Shown here: positions 33,481 to 44,745 of the stretch, one piece after another | How the letters are laid out: each line of letters starts with the position of its first letter | Numbering within the stretch: the first letter of the stretch is position 1 | Assembly (NCBI GenBank): GCA_028015205.1 | Contig: CM051515.1 | Coordinates: forward strand, 12,728,001-12,792,000 | Direction: 5' to 3' | Source: Mytilisepta virgata | Lineage: Eukaryota; Mollusca; Bivalvia; Mytilida; Mytilidae | Length of the DNA: 64,000 nt | Translations under genes and position numbers: made by a program | Notes under the pieces: generated by a model | The model's input: only the letters and a program-made list of their open reading frames with translations | The model's database searches: none | What the model was told of the DNA's origin: nothing

Positions 33481-35833
33481 GGCCGAAGAGTGACATACGT
33501 TATTACTTGCAATGGAAATTCTAATTATTTTTATTCTTCTTTCTTTCTTGGAAACCACAAACTTGTTCGGGATTGTGCTCGGATACTTTATAAAGGATTT
33601 TAATGAAACATCCAAGGATGATAGCCATCCATGTGCTTCTTGACCTGACGGTTCGTGTTATATTTAAAGGGGTTGGTAGGGGGCTTGTCCCACCATCCCA
33701 AATACCCTAAAATTCACATTTTTATAAAATAACTTCTGAATGGTTGAGATCTTCATATATTCTTACTCATTATTGGAAGATGTTTTCATTGATGTATATG
33801 GGGGTCCCTAGGGGGTATGCCCAATCACTTCAGAATAGATTTGTAACCTTGAAACCCTTGCGGTTCCCAGCCTATACCGTATATATTTTTACTCTTTTAT
33901 TGAAGATGCATTCATTGATGTATATGGCGCCCCTATTAGTAGGCACATTTTTAAAATTTCTTTCCATGCTCGTGATCAAGGCCATATTGGTCGAGAAGTT
34001 GGGTAATTTTAGCTTTTTAGCCGGCTTGTTTTTTTACGATTTTGTATTTGGTTTTGTTCGGCTTTTGTATTTTGTACATTTAAGCCGTACTATGCTCCCT
34101 TTGATAGCTCACCATTTTCATTTTTTCCCTTGTTTTCTATTGTCGTATCTGCTGTTTCGCTACATAATTAGTTTTTATTATGGTATGAGCCTGTCGTCGT
34201 CGTACGTCGGCGTCCGTAGACAGTTAGGTTTCCGCTCATTTACTTTTATTCTATTGAACTTTTCCTTATGTATTTTTCCACAATGGTCCCCACGGATTGG
34301 GATTGATTTTGGGAAATCTGGCCATCTCCAGTCTTTTTCTGTGGGCCATTAATTGTTTTTTGATAATTTTATGTAACTTTTAAAATTGTTATCAGATTTT
34401 TATGATGTTTGGTTTATAATGTTCCTTGATAAAAATTTTAAAACCTGTAATAGATCCGTTTTTCACTATCTCTTACCATTTTAGAGATATAAGGGACCAA
34501 AGAAGGGACGCAGCTTTATTTTCTAAAATTTTTAATTTCTTATCCGATTTTGATGATTTTCTTTAAATGGTTCTTCATAAGAAATAAAATAAAAGCTACT
34601 CAAGGCATTTGTCTGTTATTTTTGTCATTGCAGAGATAAAACGGATTAACGAGGCCAAAATAAGCCATTTTGCAGGAGTCCTCAATTTTTTTATTTTTCA
34701 ACCAATTCAACCAGTCTCCAGTAGCATGTCCACAGATTTCTCCTATCTTTTATGGTTTTTGAGATATAACGGTTAAAAGGGCCAAAAATCAATGTGCCTT
34801 GATATGCATTTTTTAAAAATTTTTGATCCAATTTTAATGGGAATTTAACTTTTAATTCATCTTGGAGAATGCTTTCATTAGTATGTCAACCATTTTTATT
34901 GTTTCTGAGATACAAGAAGTCAAAGTTAGCAATGTTGGAGGAAACATATATTTTATTTTTCATCCGATTTCAATTTTGTTCTTTTAATTCATTTGACGAG
35001 TACTTTCAGTAGTACGTCAACAAATTGTTACTATCTTTATGGTGCCAAAAAGCATGTTGCAGTCGTATCAGTCGAAAGTGCGGAAGGTCTTAGGTTTGAT
35101 CACCGGCTACTTCAAACCAAAGACAGTCAAATTGGTATTTGTTGCTTCTCACCCCATATAGGAGCAGAAGACTGGTAGGCTCGGAGTCAGTATAATGTGT
35201 CCGAATTGGTCGAGATGTCTTCCTGCGGACTGTTACCTCGAGAGTTAGCACGTTAAACATTCGGCTCTGGGCGTCGGTCTTGTACAAAGCAGTTCATATT
35301 CATAATACATTAACCTGTTATTGCTTGATTGCATGTAAAATTGTCACGGAACATTAATTCATCTATCGATCAGCTGTATTCGGTTTGTAGTAATGGTCTT
35401 TTAGTATGTAACAATTCTAATACATTATACCATTTTCAGATACTACGTCATTGTCAACGTTACAATCAGAACATCCTTCGGAGAACTAGTTTGTTTATGA
35501 AAGAATACTATATTGGTAAAGTTTCGCCAGTGATTAATTCGCCTATTTAATTTGTTCACTTCATCTTTCAGTTGATCAATCAATTTATTTTACCATAAAA
35601 TATAACAAATAAAATATATGTTTAACTCCACCATTAATCAGTATAATATTGTGTTTATATTGCGATTTGTGTTCTTGTACATGTACGTTATTTTTTGGGT
35701 TCCTTCCATTGGGTAGCGTTGATTGATTGCTATATCATTTTTGACACCTTTCCTGTTATCTATAGTGTTTTGTAATATATTTAGAAAAAAAACTGAGAGG
35801 CTGATTACGTCAAATGTTGGTTATCATTTATAT
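33481..35833. other. Non-coding sequence downstream of the TRIM-like gene
   Basis: Contains a 202-codon plus-strand ORF (33744-34352) that is very hydrophobic and rich in F, L and Y, as expected for T-rich DNA, and has no recognisable domain; it is not called a gene. 34380-35000 has several diverged repeats of 'tttttcatccgatttcaat'-type words. Near 35580-35590 a tttatt word gives AATAAA on the minus strand and may serve the TRIM-like gene. Confidence 0.4.
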
Positions 35834-37516
35834 TTATTTTAAATTATACAGAAAAGCAGTGTCTCTGGTATTCGCTACGAGCAGTTGATTTATGTCACTC
35901 TGATAATGTATTGACCAAGGTGCACGTAGTCCATCTGCCTTCCCAAGTAACTCTCTATACCGTTTTCCATCACTAGAAATAATAACTAGGTTGTGAGAGG
36001 TAAACCCCACAACATAAACGTTTCCGTTGTTGTCAACTGTTGTACCGCGCGGCTCCTTTAGAACATTTTCGTCCTTAAAGTCCCACTTTATTGTACCGTT
36101 GATATCACAACATGTCACAGTATGATTTGATTGATCCGTGAAGTAAATTTTGTCACCAAACGTTGTCACATAAGAGAACCCGTCCAACTCCCTTGTAATG
36201 ATATCATTTATGGATTTGTCTTTTAAATTCAGCATACGAATTCCTTTATCCCTTGCAGTAAAAATGATCTTTCCGTCTTTATACGTAATCCCACCACAGT
36301 ACGAATCTACATTAATGACATTGTTAACTCTCTTGGATTGAATATCAATTATATTAATGTATTGACCAATACCAGATGATACTGCTACAGTATTGTCATG
36401 TTCTATGTAAGTAATATCCAATGACCCTGTATTTAATTTTAATTCAAAATCTTGTCTTCCGTCTATACCTATACATCTGACACATCCATCAAAACCACAC
36501 GAAAACATCATTCTACCATCAGGAAGTATTATACAACCAGTTATATATCCAGAAGTGTTTATTTTTTGTTGAAGATTAATTGTAATATTCTCAATAGAAG
36601 TTGTTGAAATTTTCGGCACGAACATCTGAGCTTCACGTTCTTTCTGTCTTGTTATCGTTAATGTTGCTGGTTTGGACTCCACAGAAACCTCTCCAAAGTT
36701 TAGTAAGGTACTTTGAAAATTTCGAATTAAAGCCTCAGTTTTCCAAAATAACAAAATTTGGTTCAGATTTTCGCCTTTGGTTACCAACTGCAAAAATTCT
36801 TCTTTGTCGTCCACATTAGTTTCTAGTTGTTTCAATGCTAGGAACGCTTGAAGGTCGGACGCATGTTGCTTAATATTGGTCATAGTTGCTTGGTATTCTT
36901 TGATCTCCTTCTCTTTCCTTTTAAGAGCTGTCATTAATTGGACAATTTTGTCAGTCTCGCCTTCTTCTTTGGAAGCTAGTTGATCAATCAGCTCTGTCTG
37001 AATTCTGTCCAGATGTTCATTGATCGTTTTCCTAGTTTGGTTAATTTCATCTTCAATTTTGGTCTTTTGTTCTTTCAGTGATGTAATGTTTTCCTTTCTA
37101 TTTTGTATAATTATATGAATATTTTCAGCAATTTCTGCTAATCTCTGTTCCAATTCCAGAAATGCGTTGGATTTTTTTACGTCATGTACGATATCTTCGA
37201 TTATACGTAAATCTTTACAATCGTTATGACTTTCAGCGACACATCTCCGACAGCACGGACAACCATGTTTCATACAGTAGGTTTGATATTTTTCTTCGTG
37301 CTTACTGCAAAATTGAGTGATTTTCAGGATGTCTGGTGGCAATTTTCGGTATTCGGTTATTAGCATGGTATTATGGTGACGCGATGATTTTGACAATCCA
37401 TGGTGTTCTCTGCAGTCAGCACAAAGTCCGTCATCACATTCCGAACACCAGATTACCGAAGGTTTTGAAATATTACGCAGAGTACACACCCCACAATTAA
37501 TCAGAGAACTGGCCAT
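35834..37516 (-). CDS. TRIM-like B-box/coiled-coil/beta-propeller protein
   Basis: An uninterrupted 560-residue ORF. Residues 8-48 form a first B-box-type zinc site (C8, C11, C24, C27, C32, C35, H38, H47/48), residues 70-97 a second (C70, H73, C81, H84, C89, C92, H97), and residues ~139-235 a charged coiled coil. From ~335 to the end six repeats of the type 'GNVYVVGFTSHNLVIISSDG' suggest a six-bladed NHL-like propeller. This order is that of TRIM proteins with NHL-type C-termini, but there is no RING, so ubiquitin-ligase activity is not implied by this exon. In bivalves such proteins are numerous and often linked to innate immunity (family knowledge). The ATG lies three bases after a good splice acceptor (tgtccttttcag), so the coding region may be one exon after a 5' UTR intron, or an upstream exon could add an N-terminus in frame. 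The cell role is unknown. Confidence 0.88.
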   Translation of the reverse strand: MASSLINCGVCTLRNISKPSVIWCSECDDGLCADCREHHGLSKSSRHHNTMLITEYRKLPPDILKITQFCSKHEEKYQTYCMKHGCPCCRRCVAESHNDCKDLRIIEDIVHDVKKSNAFLELEQRLAEIAENIHIIIQNRKENITSLKEQKTKIEDEINQTRKTINEHLDRIQTELIDQLASKEEGETDKIVQLMTALKRKEKEIKEYQATMTNIKQHASDLQAFLALKQLETNVDDKEEFLQLVTKGENLNQILLFWKTEALIRNFQSTLLNFGEVSVESKPATLTITRQKEREAQMFVPKISTTSIENITINLQQKINTSGYITGCIILPDGRMMFSCGFDGCVRCIGIDGRQDFELKLNTGSLDITYIEHDNTVAVSSGIGQYINIIDIQSKRVNNVINVDSYCGGITYKDGKIIFTARDKGIRMLNLKDKSINDIITRELDGFSYVTTFGDKIYFTDQSNHTVTCCDINGTIKWDFKDENVLKEPRGTTVDNNGNVYVVGFTSHNLVIISSDGKRYRELLGKADGLRAPWSIHYQSDINQLLVANTRDTAFLYNLK

Positions 37517-37518
37517 TA

Positions 37519-37545
37519 TCTGAAAAGGACAAATATTGAAAAATT
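37519..37545 (-). other. Putative splice acceptor before the TRIM-like start codon
   Basis: On the minus strand a pyrimidine-rich stretch ending in 'ttgtccttttcag' stops at 37520, followed by ata and then the start codon at 37516. This fits a 3' splice site, so transcription probably begins at an exon farther to the right, beyond or within the repeats at 37675 and above. The donor is not identified. Confidence 0.55.
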
Positions 37546-37674
37546 GAAAATAAAATGTTTAAATACTTTGTCATTTATAGTTATAAAACATAACAAGCCA
37601 AACATTAGGACAAATATTACCTGTTTGAACATTATAAAGCTTATATAATATACACATTACGAAGAAAAAACAAA

Positions 37675-38868
37675 ACAAGAGGCTCACCAGAGCCTGTATC
37701 GCTCACCCGGAGTCTGGTTTTCATTGGACAATTAATCAACTATTTGACCAAGTTTGTTGCAATTGGTTCAATTGTTCAGGGAAAATTTGTTGAAGATTTA
37801 TTTTTCATAAGGTTTAATGTTAAAATATGTTCCCTGATGGTGGTAGTCCTGGCAGGAAGTTGACAAAATTGACCAGGAATAAGGGTGAAACTTAAATAAA
37901 TGTAACAGAACCGACCTCAAATTACACAAACCAATAACTCCTAAATAGAATTTGGGATTCCCTTCAAAATTTCAGGGGAGGTAGATCTCAACATGGCAAA
38001 CATTTTTCAATTTCTATTTCACTTCTATCTCAAATAGTTTTGGAGATAAATGCAAAAATGTTAAAATTTTGAAAATTTGACAAAAAAGGGCAACAACTCC
38101 TAAATGGGTTTTGGGATTTCCTTTAAAATTTCAAGGTAGGTAAATCTCAACATGGCAAACATTTTTCAAATTTACATTTCACTTCTATCTCAAATAGTTT
38201 TGGAGATAAAATGACGAAAAATGTTAAAATTTTGAAAATTTGACGAAAAAAAGGCAATAACTCCTAAATGGGTTTTGAAATTTCCTTCAAGATTTCAGGG
38301 TAGGTAGATCTTGTCATGCTGATCAATTTTACCCCATGTCAGATTTTCGATATCTGTAACGGTTTTTGAGTTATTAGCAAAAAACAGCAATTTACCCCTA
38401 TGTTCTATTTTGAGTAACAGCGGCCATGTTTTTCGAATCAAAAATCAGTTCTATGCAGGGTACCCAAAGGAACATTCATACCAAGTTTGGTTCTAATTAG
38501 TCAAGTAGTTTCAGAGAAGAAGATTTTTGAAATAATAACATAAAAAAAAGCCAAAAATGTCAAAAAAGGGCAATAACTCTAACATCAGTTGACAGATTTT
38601 CACAATAATCAGCACACAGGTAGCTCTCATCATGCTGAACACTTTCATCCTGCCAGAATTTGCAGTAACCTAATGATTTTTGAGATATTTGCGAAAAACT
38701 GTTGTCTGACCCCTATGTTCTATTTTTCTATTTTTTGTAACAGCGGCCATGTTTTTCGACGGATCAAAAATCCCCACATCAGTTCTATGCAGGATACCCC
38801 AAAGAACATTCATACCAAGTGTGGTTCCAATTGGTCAAGTAGTTTCAGAGGAGAAGAGTTTTAAATAA
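37675..38868 (+). mobile_element. Element Y-related copy, left part
   Basis: Starts 'acaagaggctcaccagagcc' with a gctcacccgg block like element Y, has ~150 bp internal units around 'ggcaataactcctaaatggg' and 'tcaacatggcaaaca', and then the typical 'cagttgacagattttcaca' part. It is interrupted after 'gaggagaagagttttaaat' by element X and resumes at 40263. Confidence 0.75.
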
Positions 38869-40262
38869 AATGCTCCGCTGGGCGCAGCTTGATACGACCG
38901 CAGAGGTCGAACCCTGAACAGTTGGGGCAAGTATGAACACAACATTCAAGCTTGATACAGCACTGAATTTGGATTGTGAATAAATATTTGACACAGCATA
39001 GGTTTCTGACACAGAATTAATGTGGTCTAAGAACTTAAAAATTTTTAATTTACCTCTTCAAACCATATCAGTATTATTTGCTTTTATATATAAATCAGAA
39101 ATAACCAATTTAAAATGGAAAATTTTAAAGAAGTTTAATTTTGGACCCTTTGGACCTTAATGTAGACCAATTTGAAAACGGGACCAAAAATTAATCTAAA
39201 TACACGGTTAGATTCGGCATATCAAAGAACCCCAATAGTTCAATTTTTGATGATTCAATTTTTGATGAAATCAAATAAAGTTCAATTTTGGACCCTTAAA
39301 ACCTCAATGTGGACCAATTTGATAACCGGGCCCAAATATCAATTTCTTGCTATTGCGCAATACTGTGCAATTGAAGATTTCTTGCTATTGCGCAATACTG
39401 TGCAATTGAAAATTTCTTGCTATTGCACAATACTTATTATAATAATTTACACATCCTGTTTGGTGTGTATCTCTGGCATTATCATTATTATTTGCTTTTA
39501 TATATAAATCAGAAATTTAATAATAAAGTTTTTGGCAAATTTCCAATATACAAATCAAATAAAGTTCAATTTTGGACCCTCTAAACCTCAATGTGGAACA
39601 ATTTGATAACCGGGCCCAAATATCAAAAATCTAAATACATGGTTAGATTCAGCATATCGAAGAACCCCATATATTCAATTTTTGTTGAAATCAAACAAAG
39701 TTTAATTTTGGACCCTTTGGACCTTAATGTAAACCAATTTGAAAAAAGGACCAAAAATTAAGAATCTAAATACACTGTTAGATTCGGCATATCAAAGAAC
39801 CCCAATAGTTCAATTTTCGATGAAATCAAACAAAGTTCAATTTTGGACCCTTTTGGCCCCTAATTCCTAAACTGTTGGGACCAAAACTCGAAATTCAATC
39901 CCAACCTTCCTTTTGTGGTCATAAACCTTGTGTTTAAATTTCATAGATATCTATTTACTTATACTAAAGTTATTGTGCAAAAACCAAGAAAAATGCTTAT
40001 TTGGGCCCTTTTTTAGCCCCTAATTCTTAAACTGTTGGGACCAAAACTCCCAAAAAACAATCCCAACCTTCCTTTTGTGGTCATAAACCTTGTGTTAAAG
40101 TTTCATAGATTTCTATTTACTTATACTCGACTTATTGTGCGAAAACCAAGAAAAATGCTTATTGGGCCTTTTTTTGGCCCCTAATTCTTAAACTGTTGGG
40201 ACCAAAACTCCCAAAATCAATCCCAATATTCCTTTTGTGGTCATAAACCTTGCGGTCGTATA
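38869..40262 (+). mobile_element. Element X nested in element Y
   Basis: Begins 'aaaatgctccgctgggcgca' and ends 'cttgcggtcgtataaaa'. The subterminal words ATACGACCGCA and TGCGGTCGTAT are inverted. Element Y continues on both sides (gagtttt before, attgttaacgacgac after), so the boundaries are well fixed. Inside are three 35 bp units with 'tgctattgcgcaatactgtg' (39345-39432), ~130 bp 'ggttagattcggcatatc' units and ~160 bp 'ggcccctaattc' units. Confidence 0.8.
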
Positions 40263-40337
40263 AAAATTGTTAACGACGACGACAACGGACGCCAAGTGAT
40301 GGCAATAGCTCACATGGCCTTTGGCCAGGTGAGCTAA
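40263..40337 (+). mobile_element. Element Y, right end
   Basis: The last 75 bp of element Y: attgttaacgacgac, 'ggacgccaagtgatggcaat' and 'ggccaggtgagcta'. It is joined directly to the right end of element X, showing the nested insertion. Confidence 0.8.
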
Positions 40338-41689
40338 AAATGTGCAAAGTGTTAATGTTTTGAGGAGATAAAATCGAGGCAATTCATTGTTGGCAATATT
40401 TACATTTTTGCAGTTTTTACAGGTAACCAAGGTAACCAAGGTTATACCATAGGAGTTAAGCTATAAAATTTACATACTCTTTCTGGGAATGATAAAAGGA
40501 GCAGGTTCACTAACTAGCAAAAATGGCCTATGTTAAAAAATAATTTTAAATGTCACAATTTTAATGAATAGGTCATTTGTGATGACAAAACGTGTTTAAA
40601 TGCTAAAATATATTATTGTCAAACTATATTATTTAAATCCTATTAGAGAATTTATTTTTGATATTTGATGTATGCTATTGGAATTATCAGTTCTTTATCA
40701 TTTAATTGATTAATTTGATATCATTGCTTAATTTTGGGTGAAAAATGACAAACAAATCACTAAAAATCTCAGATTTCTGGAAAACTATAATACATTTTTT
40801 AAGTAATGTTGATTGACATTTGGCGATTGAAATTGCTTCCAAAAGGACCAATGTAGGTACGGAAGAAGGGCAATTAATATTTGTTTCAAGTTACAAGTCA
40901 AATGTTCGGGTTAAAATCAACAAATATCAATTTGGAAACGGAAATATGGAATTCCATACGGATCGGTTTTACAGACTATTTGGTCATACGGATCAGCTGT
41001 ATGGACTGTTTAGATTGTTTAATAAAAGTGTTACATAAAAGTGTTACGAACTTTTTATTGTACCCCACGCAACAAGGGTGCGTAGGCTAAAATGTTTTAG
41101 ACCCGTCCGTCCGCCCGTCTGTCCGTCCACACGTCAGTCTGTCCGTCAGTCCGTCCTTCAGTCCTGTTCTTGTGAGCGCAACTTCTCTGAAAACACACAA
41201 CAGAATTCCATGAAACTTTATAGGTAATTAGGGTATACTCTGTAGATGTACATTATCCAGATGAAGTTATGATTTGATGTTTTTTCTAGGAGTTATGTCC
41301 CTTTGAACTAGAATTTTGGACAAAATATACCACTGAAACAGTTTGTCAGCGAAACTTCTCTCAAACCACACAAAATATATTCATGAATCTGCAGATGTGC
41401 ATATCCACAAGAAATTGTTATCCGTTGATTTTTGTAGGAGTTTTGACTCTTTGAACTTAGGAATTTGGTGAAAACATAATGTTCAATCAGTTTTTCAGCG
41501 CAACTTCTCTGAAACCATAGAACATAATTTATTTTTATAGTTAATAAGGACATACTATGTAGATGTGCAAATCTTCAGGAAATTCTTATTTTAAAATAAC
41601 CAAATAAATTATTATTATAAGCTTGGCTACAAAAGATTTCTGTAAAGTTGTGCGCTCACCAACTCATATCTCTGGCTCATGTATTGACC

Positions 41690-41712
41690 ATATATATATA
41701 TATATATATATA
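41690..41712. repeat. (TA)n, unoccupied Penelope insertion site
   Basis: An alternating TA run followed directly by 'ctaaagtcacagtatgtg'. In copy 1 the equivalent TA run (1201-1221) is followed by the Penelope-like element, so this is the pre-insertion form of the site. Confidence 0.8.
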
Positions 41713-41787
41713 CTAAAGTCACAGTATGTGATGTTAGAATAATCCCTGTTCCATATTCCATGCATGCTGCCACTCAATGAACACTGC

Positions 41788-42070
41788 CCTTTCTCACCTT
41801 GTTCGATTCGCTCGTGTATCACAAACTTGCCAAAACGTTTACTAAATTTTATCATCGGTACAAGGACATCATTCGAAAATATAAATCAAAGTGCAAACAT
41901 CTTATATGGTCAGGTATTTTACATCCCATCTTTTAGGGTAATATTCTATACAAAGCACAAAAATGTCGCCATTCATCTAAAAAGCTAACCAAACCTTTAA
42001 AAAGACTCATCCACAAGGGATATAGTTACGATAATGTTGTGAAGACATTAAAGATGGCATTTCTTATTAC
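41788..42070 (+). pseudogene. Copy-2 version of the retroelement ORF fragment
   Basis: Same decayed sequence as 5460-5735, beginning at 'caccttgttcgattcgct'. The first ~145 bp of the copy-1 fragment are missing, with the break between two 'tct' triplets, so this looks like a small deletion in copy 2 rather than an insertion in copy 1. Confidence 0.6.
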
Positions 42071-43689
42071 AATGAATTATTTCTCAAACGGTCTCTTGTT
42101 TTTTTTTTTTTTTAATTTATTTGTCTGACAATGAAATATAAGCTTTCACCTGAAGATGGCATTTTTTTTTACTAAAATGAATTATTTCTGAAGGTCTCTT
42201 GTTTTTCAAATTTATTTGTTTGACATTGAAATATAAGCTTTTACCTTAAAATCTTCCTATTAATAACAATCTTACAGTAATGAATTGATTTAATCTTATT
42301 CAATAATGCATTGTTAATACTAGTAAACAAGGTATGTTTTGCTTTCTTTGTCTTTATTCTAATTCATTTTATTTTAATCTTCATTACTTTTTTCTTTGTA
42401 TTTTAATCTTCATAGTTTTTTTTCTTTGTCATAGTACTTCTATAATTTAATAAGCAACAGATGACTATTTATTAGCATGTTCAAAATATAGAACTTTTCA
42501 ATGTCAAATTAATGTTCTGTAGTATGGTATTAACTTATTTAAAAAAAATCATATATATATCGGTAGCCTCGGTGGCCGAGTGGTCTAGGTAGTTCGTCAA
42601 GACCACTAATAATCATTAGCCTGTCAACACTGAGGGTGCGAGTTCGAATCTCACATGTGGCGGGGTGTGTTCGACTCCGATCTCAATTGACGTGGATTGC
42701 CAATTTTTCTACCAGAGGTCGGTGGTCCTCTCCGGGTACTCAGGCTTCCTCCACCCATAAATACTGGCCGACGCGAAATAGCCAAATGTGCTGAAAACGG
42801 CGTAAAATCCCAACTTGGCGCATTTGCAAAGAAATAAATAAAGTCTTATACACACCACCCTCTTTCGGGTTTAAATTATTACTTTTTGGAGTCAACTTGT
42901 ATATTTTCATGACATAAATATCCTGCAAAGTGATTTTAATCAGTAAATTCCAGTATAAATTCTCGCTTGTTATAGTCACTGTGACAGTTGTTTTAAATTA
43001 CAAAGTTAATTGGTCATCGCAAGGTTTAAAATTTTACCAATTTGTTTATGCCACGCACTGAATTGACCATATTTTTAATTGGCAAAATTTCCAGACCTGC
43101 TGGAGTGATAATAAATTGTGTAAGAGAAAGAAATTGAATAAATTCATCTGACATCTCTCCTTTTCGAATCATCTGATCGACAGACAGACTGACTTTTTTC
43201 TTTTAAAGTTCTGTCGTATAGAACTGGCTTTTGTTCATTTCGGTTTCAAACATTTTCCAATGCACAAATAAGTTTCCATGGATCAGGATATTTTGCTGTT
43301 TTAATACTTGGTGGAGAAAAGGAATAGTTATATATATTATATCTGCGATTACAAGTTTCAAGGTGAATAACATCAATTCGGCTTTATGGAGAAAACAGAG
43401 AAGTAGGGCCACTTTCCCCAGTATTTGTTTCACTATTAAACATTGATTTTTAATCTGAAATATTTTTCTACTTTTTATCTTAATCGGTTGTAAGCAATGC
43501 ACCTTATGAGAAAATAATTCTACCCGCAAATTTTTAGTATGATATTAATAATAATAAACTTACATAAATTTTGACAGCATATGAAATATTAACAAATACA
43601 TAAAATGTTTAGTTTAGTATGATTTGAGCTATTTATTTTAAAATGTAAATTTTTTTGATACATTTTGTAGACTCTGGACTAAAAGATAA
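42071..43689. other. Copy-2 AT-rich non-coding sequence with SINE
   Basis: Equivalent of 5736-7520, interrupted by the SINE at 42562-42818 and lacking ~400 bp near 43530. No gene. Confidence 0.45.
42562..42818 (+). mobile_element. tRNA-derived SINE, copy 2 only, full length
   Basis: Head 'gcctcggtggccgagtggtc' with box A TGGCCGAGTGG (42573-42583), box-B-like AGTTCGAATCT (42641-42651), then the body with 'cggggtgtgttcgactccga' and the 3' part ending 'gcgtaaaatcccaactt'. Box A and B would support RNA polymerase III initiation. The copy-1 equivalent (6205-6250) lacks it but has ~40 other bases (cagagatgataac...), so the event was not a clean insertion. Confidence 0.85.
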
Positions 43690-44167
43690 GTTGTCAAAAC
43701 ATTGTGTCATTGTAACTCGAGATTCTCGTACTCAATGTCACCCAAGCCAACTTTCAATCACATGACTAACCTATTAACGGCTAATTATCTTTGATCATAG
43801 GTGTTTCCTTGTAATCCTAACTGTAGAACAAAACAACAATCAGCTGATCATATAAAAATATAAAATTAGTTGACTTTGTGATTACTCAACATCGTCCTGA
43901 CGCCATTTGTAAGCCCTCCAAAAAAAGAAGTAAAGTGTTCCCTACGGACTGGTATACCTTGAGACTAGTTCACCCCCATACAGAAATAGTCCATGGCTAC
44001 GTACTGGCAAATCTCCATTGTAATCCCGCTGGTATTCCAAATATTTCTTTTGTCGTCACAGTTTATGCCGTTCAGATTACGATGAATATTTAAAACCAAA
44101 TTTTGTAAAGGCAGATTTATGGTTGCTGAAAAGCTTGTTAGAAAAACCTGCTATATTGGCAGATTTA
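43690..44167. other. Copy-2-only sequence, unrecognised
   Basis: No counterpart in copy 1. A TATA-like 'catataaaaatataaaatta' at 43847-43866 is followed by a 71-codon ORF (43878-44093) with no known motif. A small first exon cannot be excluded, but nothing supports a function. Confidence 0.3.
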
Positions 44168-44745
44168 AAGGATGACACCCCCCCTCTCCAATTCAGGTAA
44201 CAAAAAAATGTGTGCTAAAATTACTAGACACACAGCTTCACATTATTGAAAATTTTCATATTTATACAACGAAAATTTTAAGAAAGTGACCATAACATAT
44301 GCAATGACTTTTTGTAATGGTTGATTGAAAAACAGATGTGAAAATTAACATGTAATATGTAACTTTTTACAAATCTGATAATAAAAAAGAAAAAGAGTTA
44401 ATTGGATGGAGATGTATCGCAGCGAAGAAAGTAAGATTTATTTTTCCATCAGTGCCCGTTGAAGATTTGCAAGTTCATGTATTTAATAACTCGCACACCC
44501 TTCATATACAATGGCTTACACATTGATTCATATATAAACACAAGATTATTTAAATTGTCTGTCTTTTTAAAAAAAAATTATTTGAAATTCATTGGTAATT
44601 AAACATATCTGGGTAATTAACTTAGATAAGACGTTGTACCATGAATGAAAGTCTTTAAATCTTCATGAACTAGGAAAACATTAGAAGATTAAATTGGAAA
44701 CTGTGCCCCCCCCCCCCCACTCGTCGATCCTCCGGCTCCGCCAAT
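44168..44745 (+). mobile_element. Diverged relative of the 54669-56302 DNA transposon
   Basis: Shares 'actagacacacagcttcaca', 'aagaaagtgaccataaca' and a right end 'cccccccactcgtcgatcct' plus ccggctccgcc with the element at 54669-56302. The left terminal repeat is worn (cacccccccctctccaattc) and most of the interior is missing. Confidence 0.65.

Noticed and set aside
33744..34352. 202-codon plus-strand ORF, hydrophobic
   Set aside because: Composition (F, L, Y rich) is what T-rich DNA gives by chance; there is no domain or splice context, and diverged repeat words follow it.
42562..42660. tRNA-Leu/Ser-like gene
   Set aside because: Box A and a box-B-like sequence are present, but the fold does not close, and the sequence continues into a repeated non-tRNA body; it is a SINE head.
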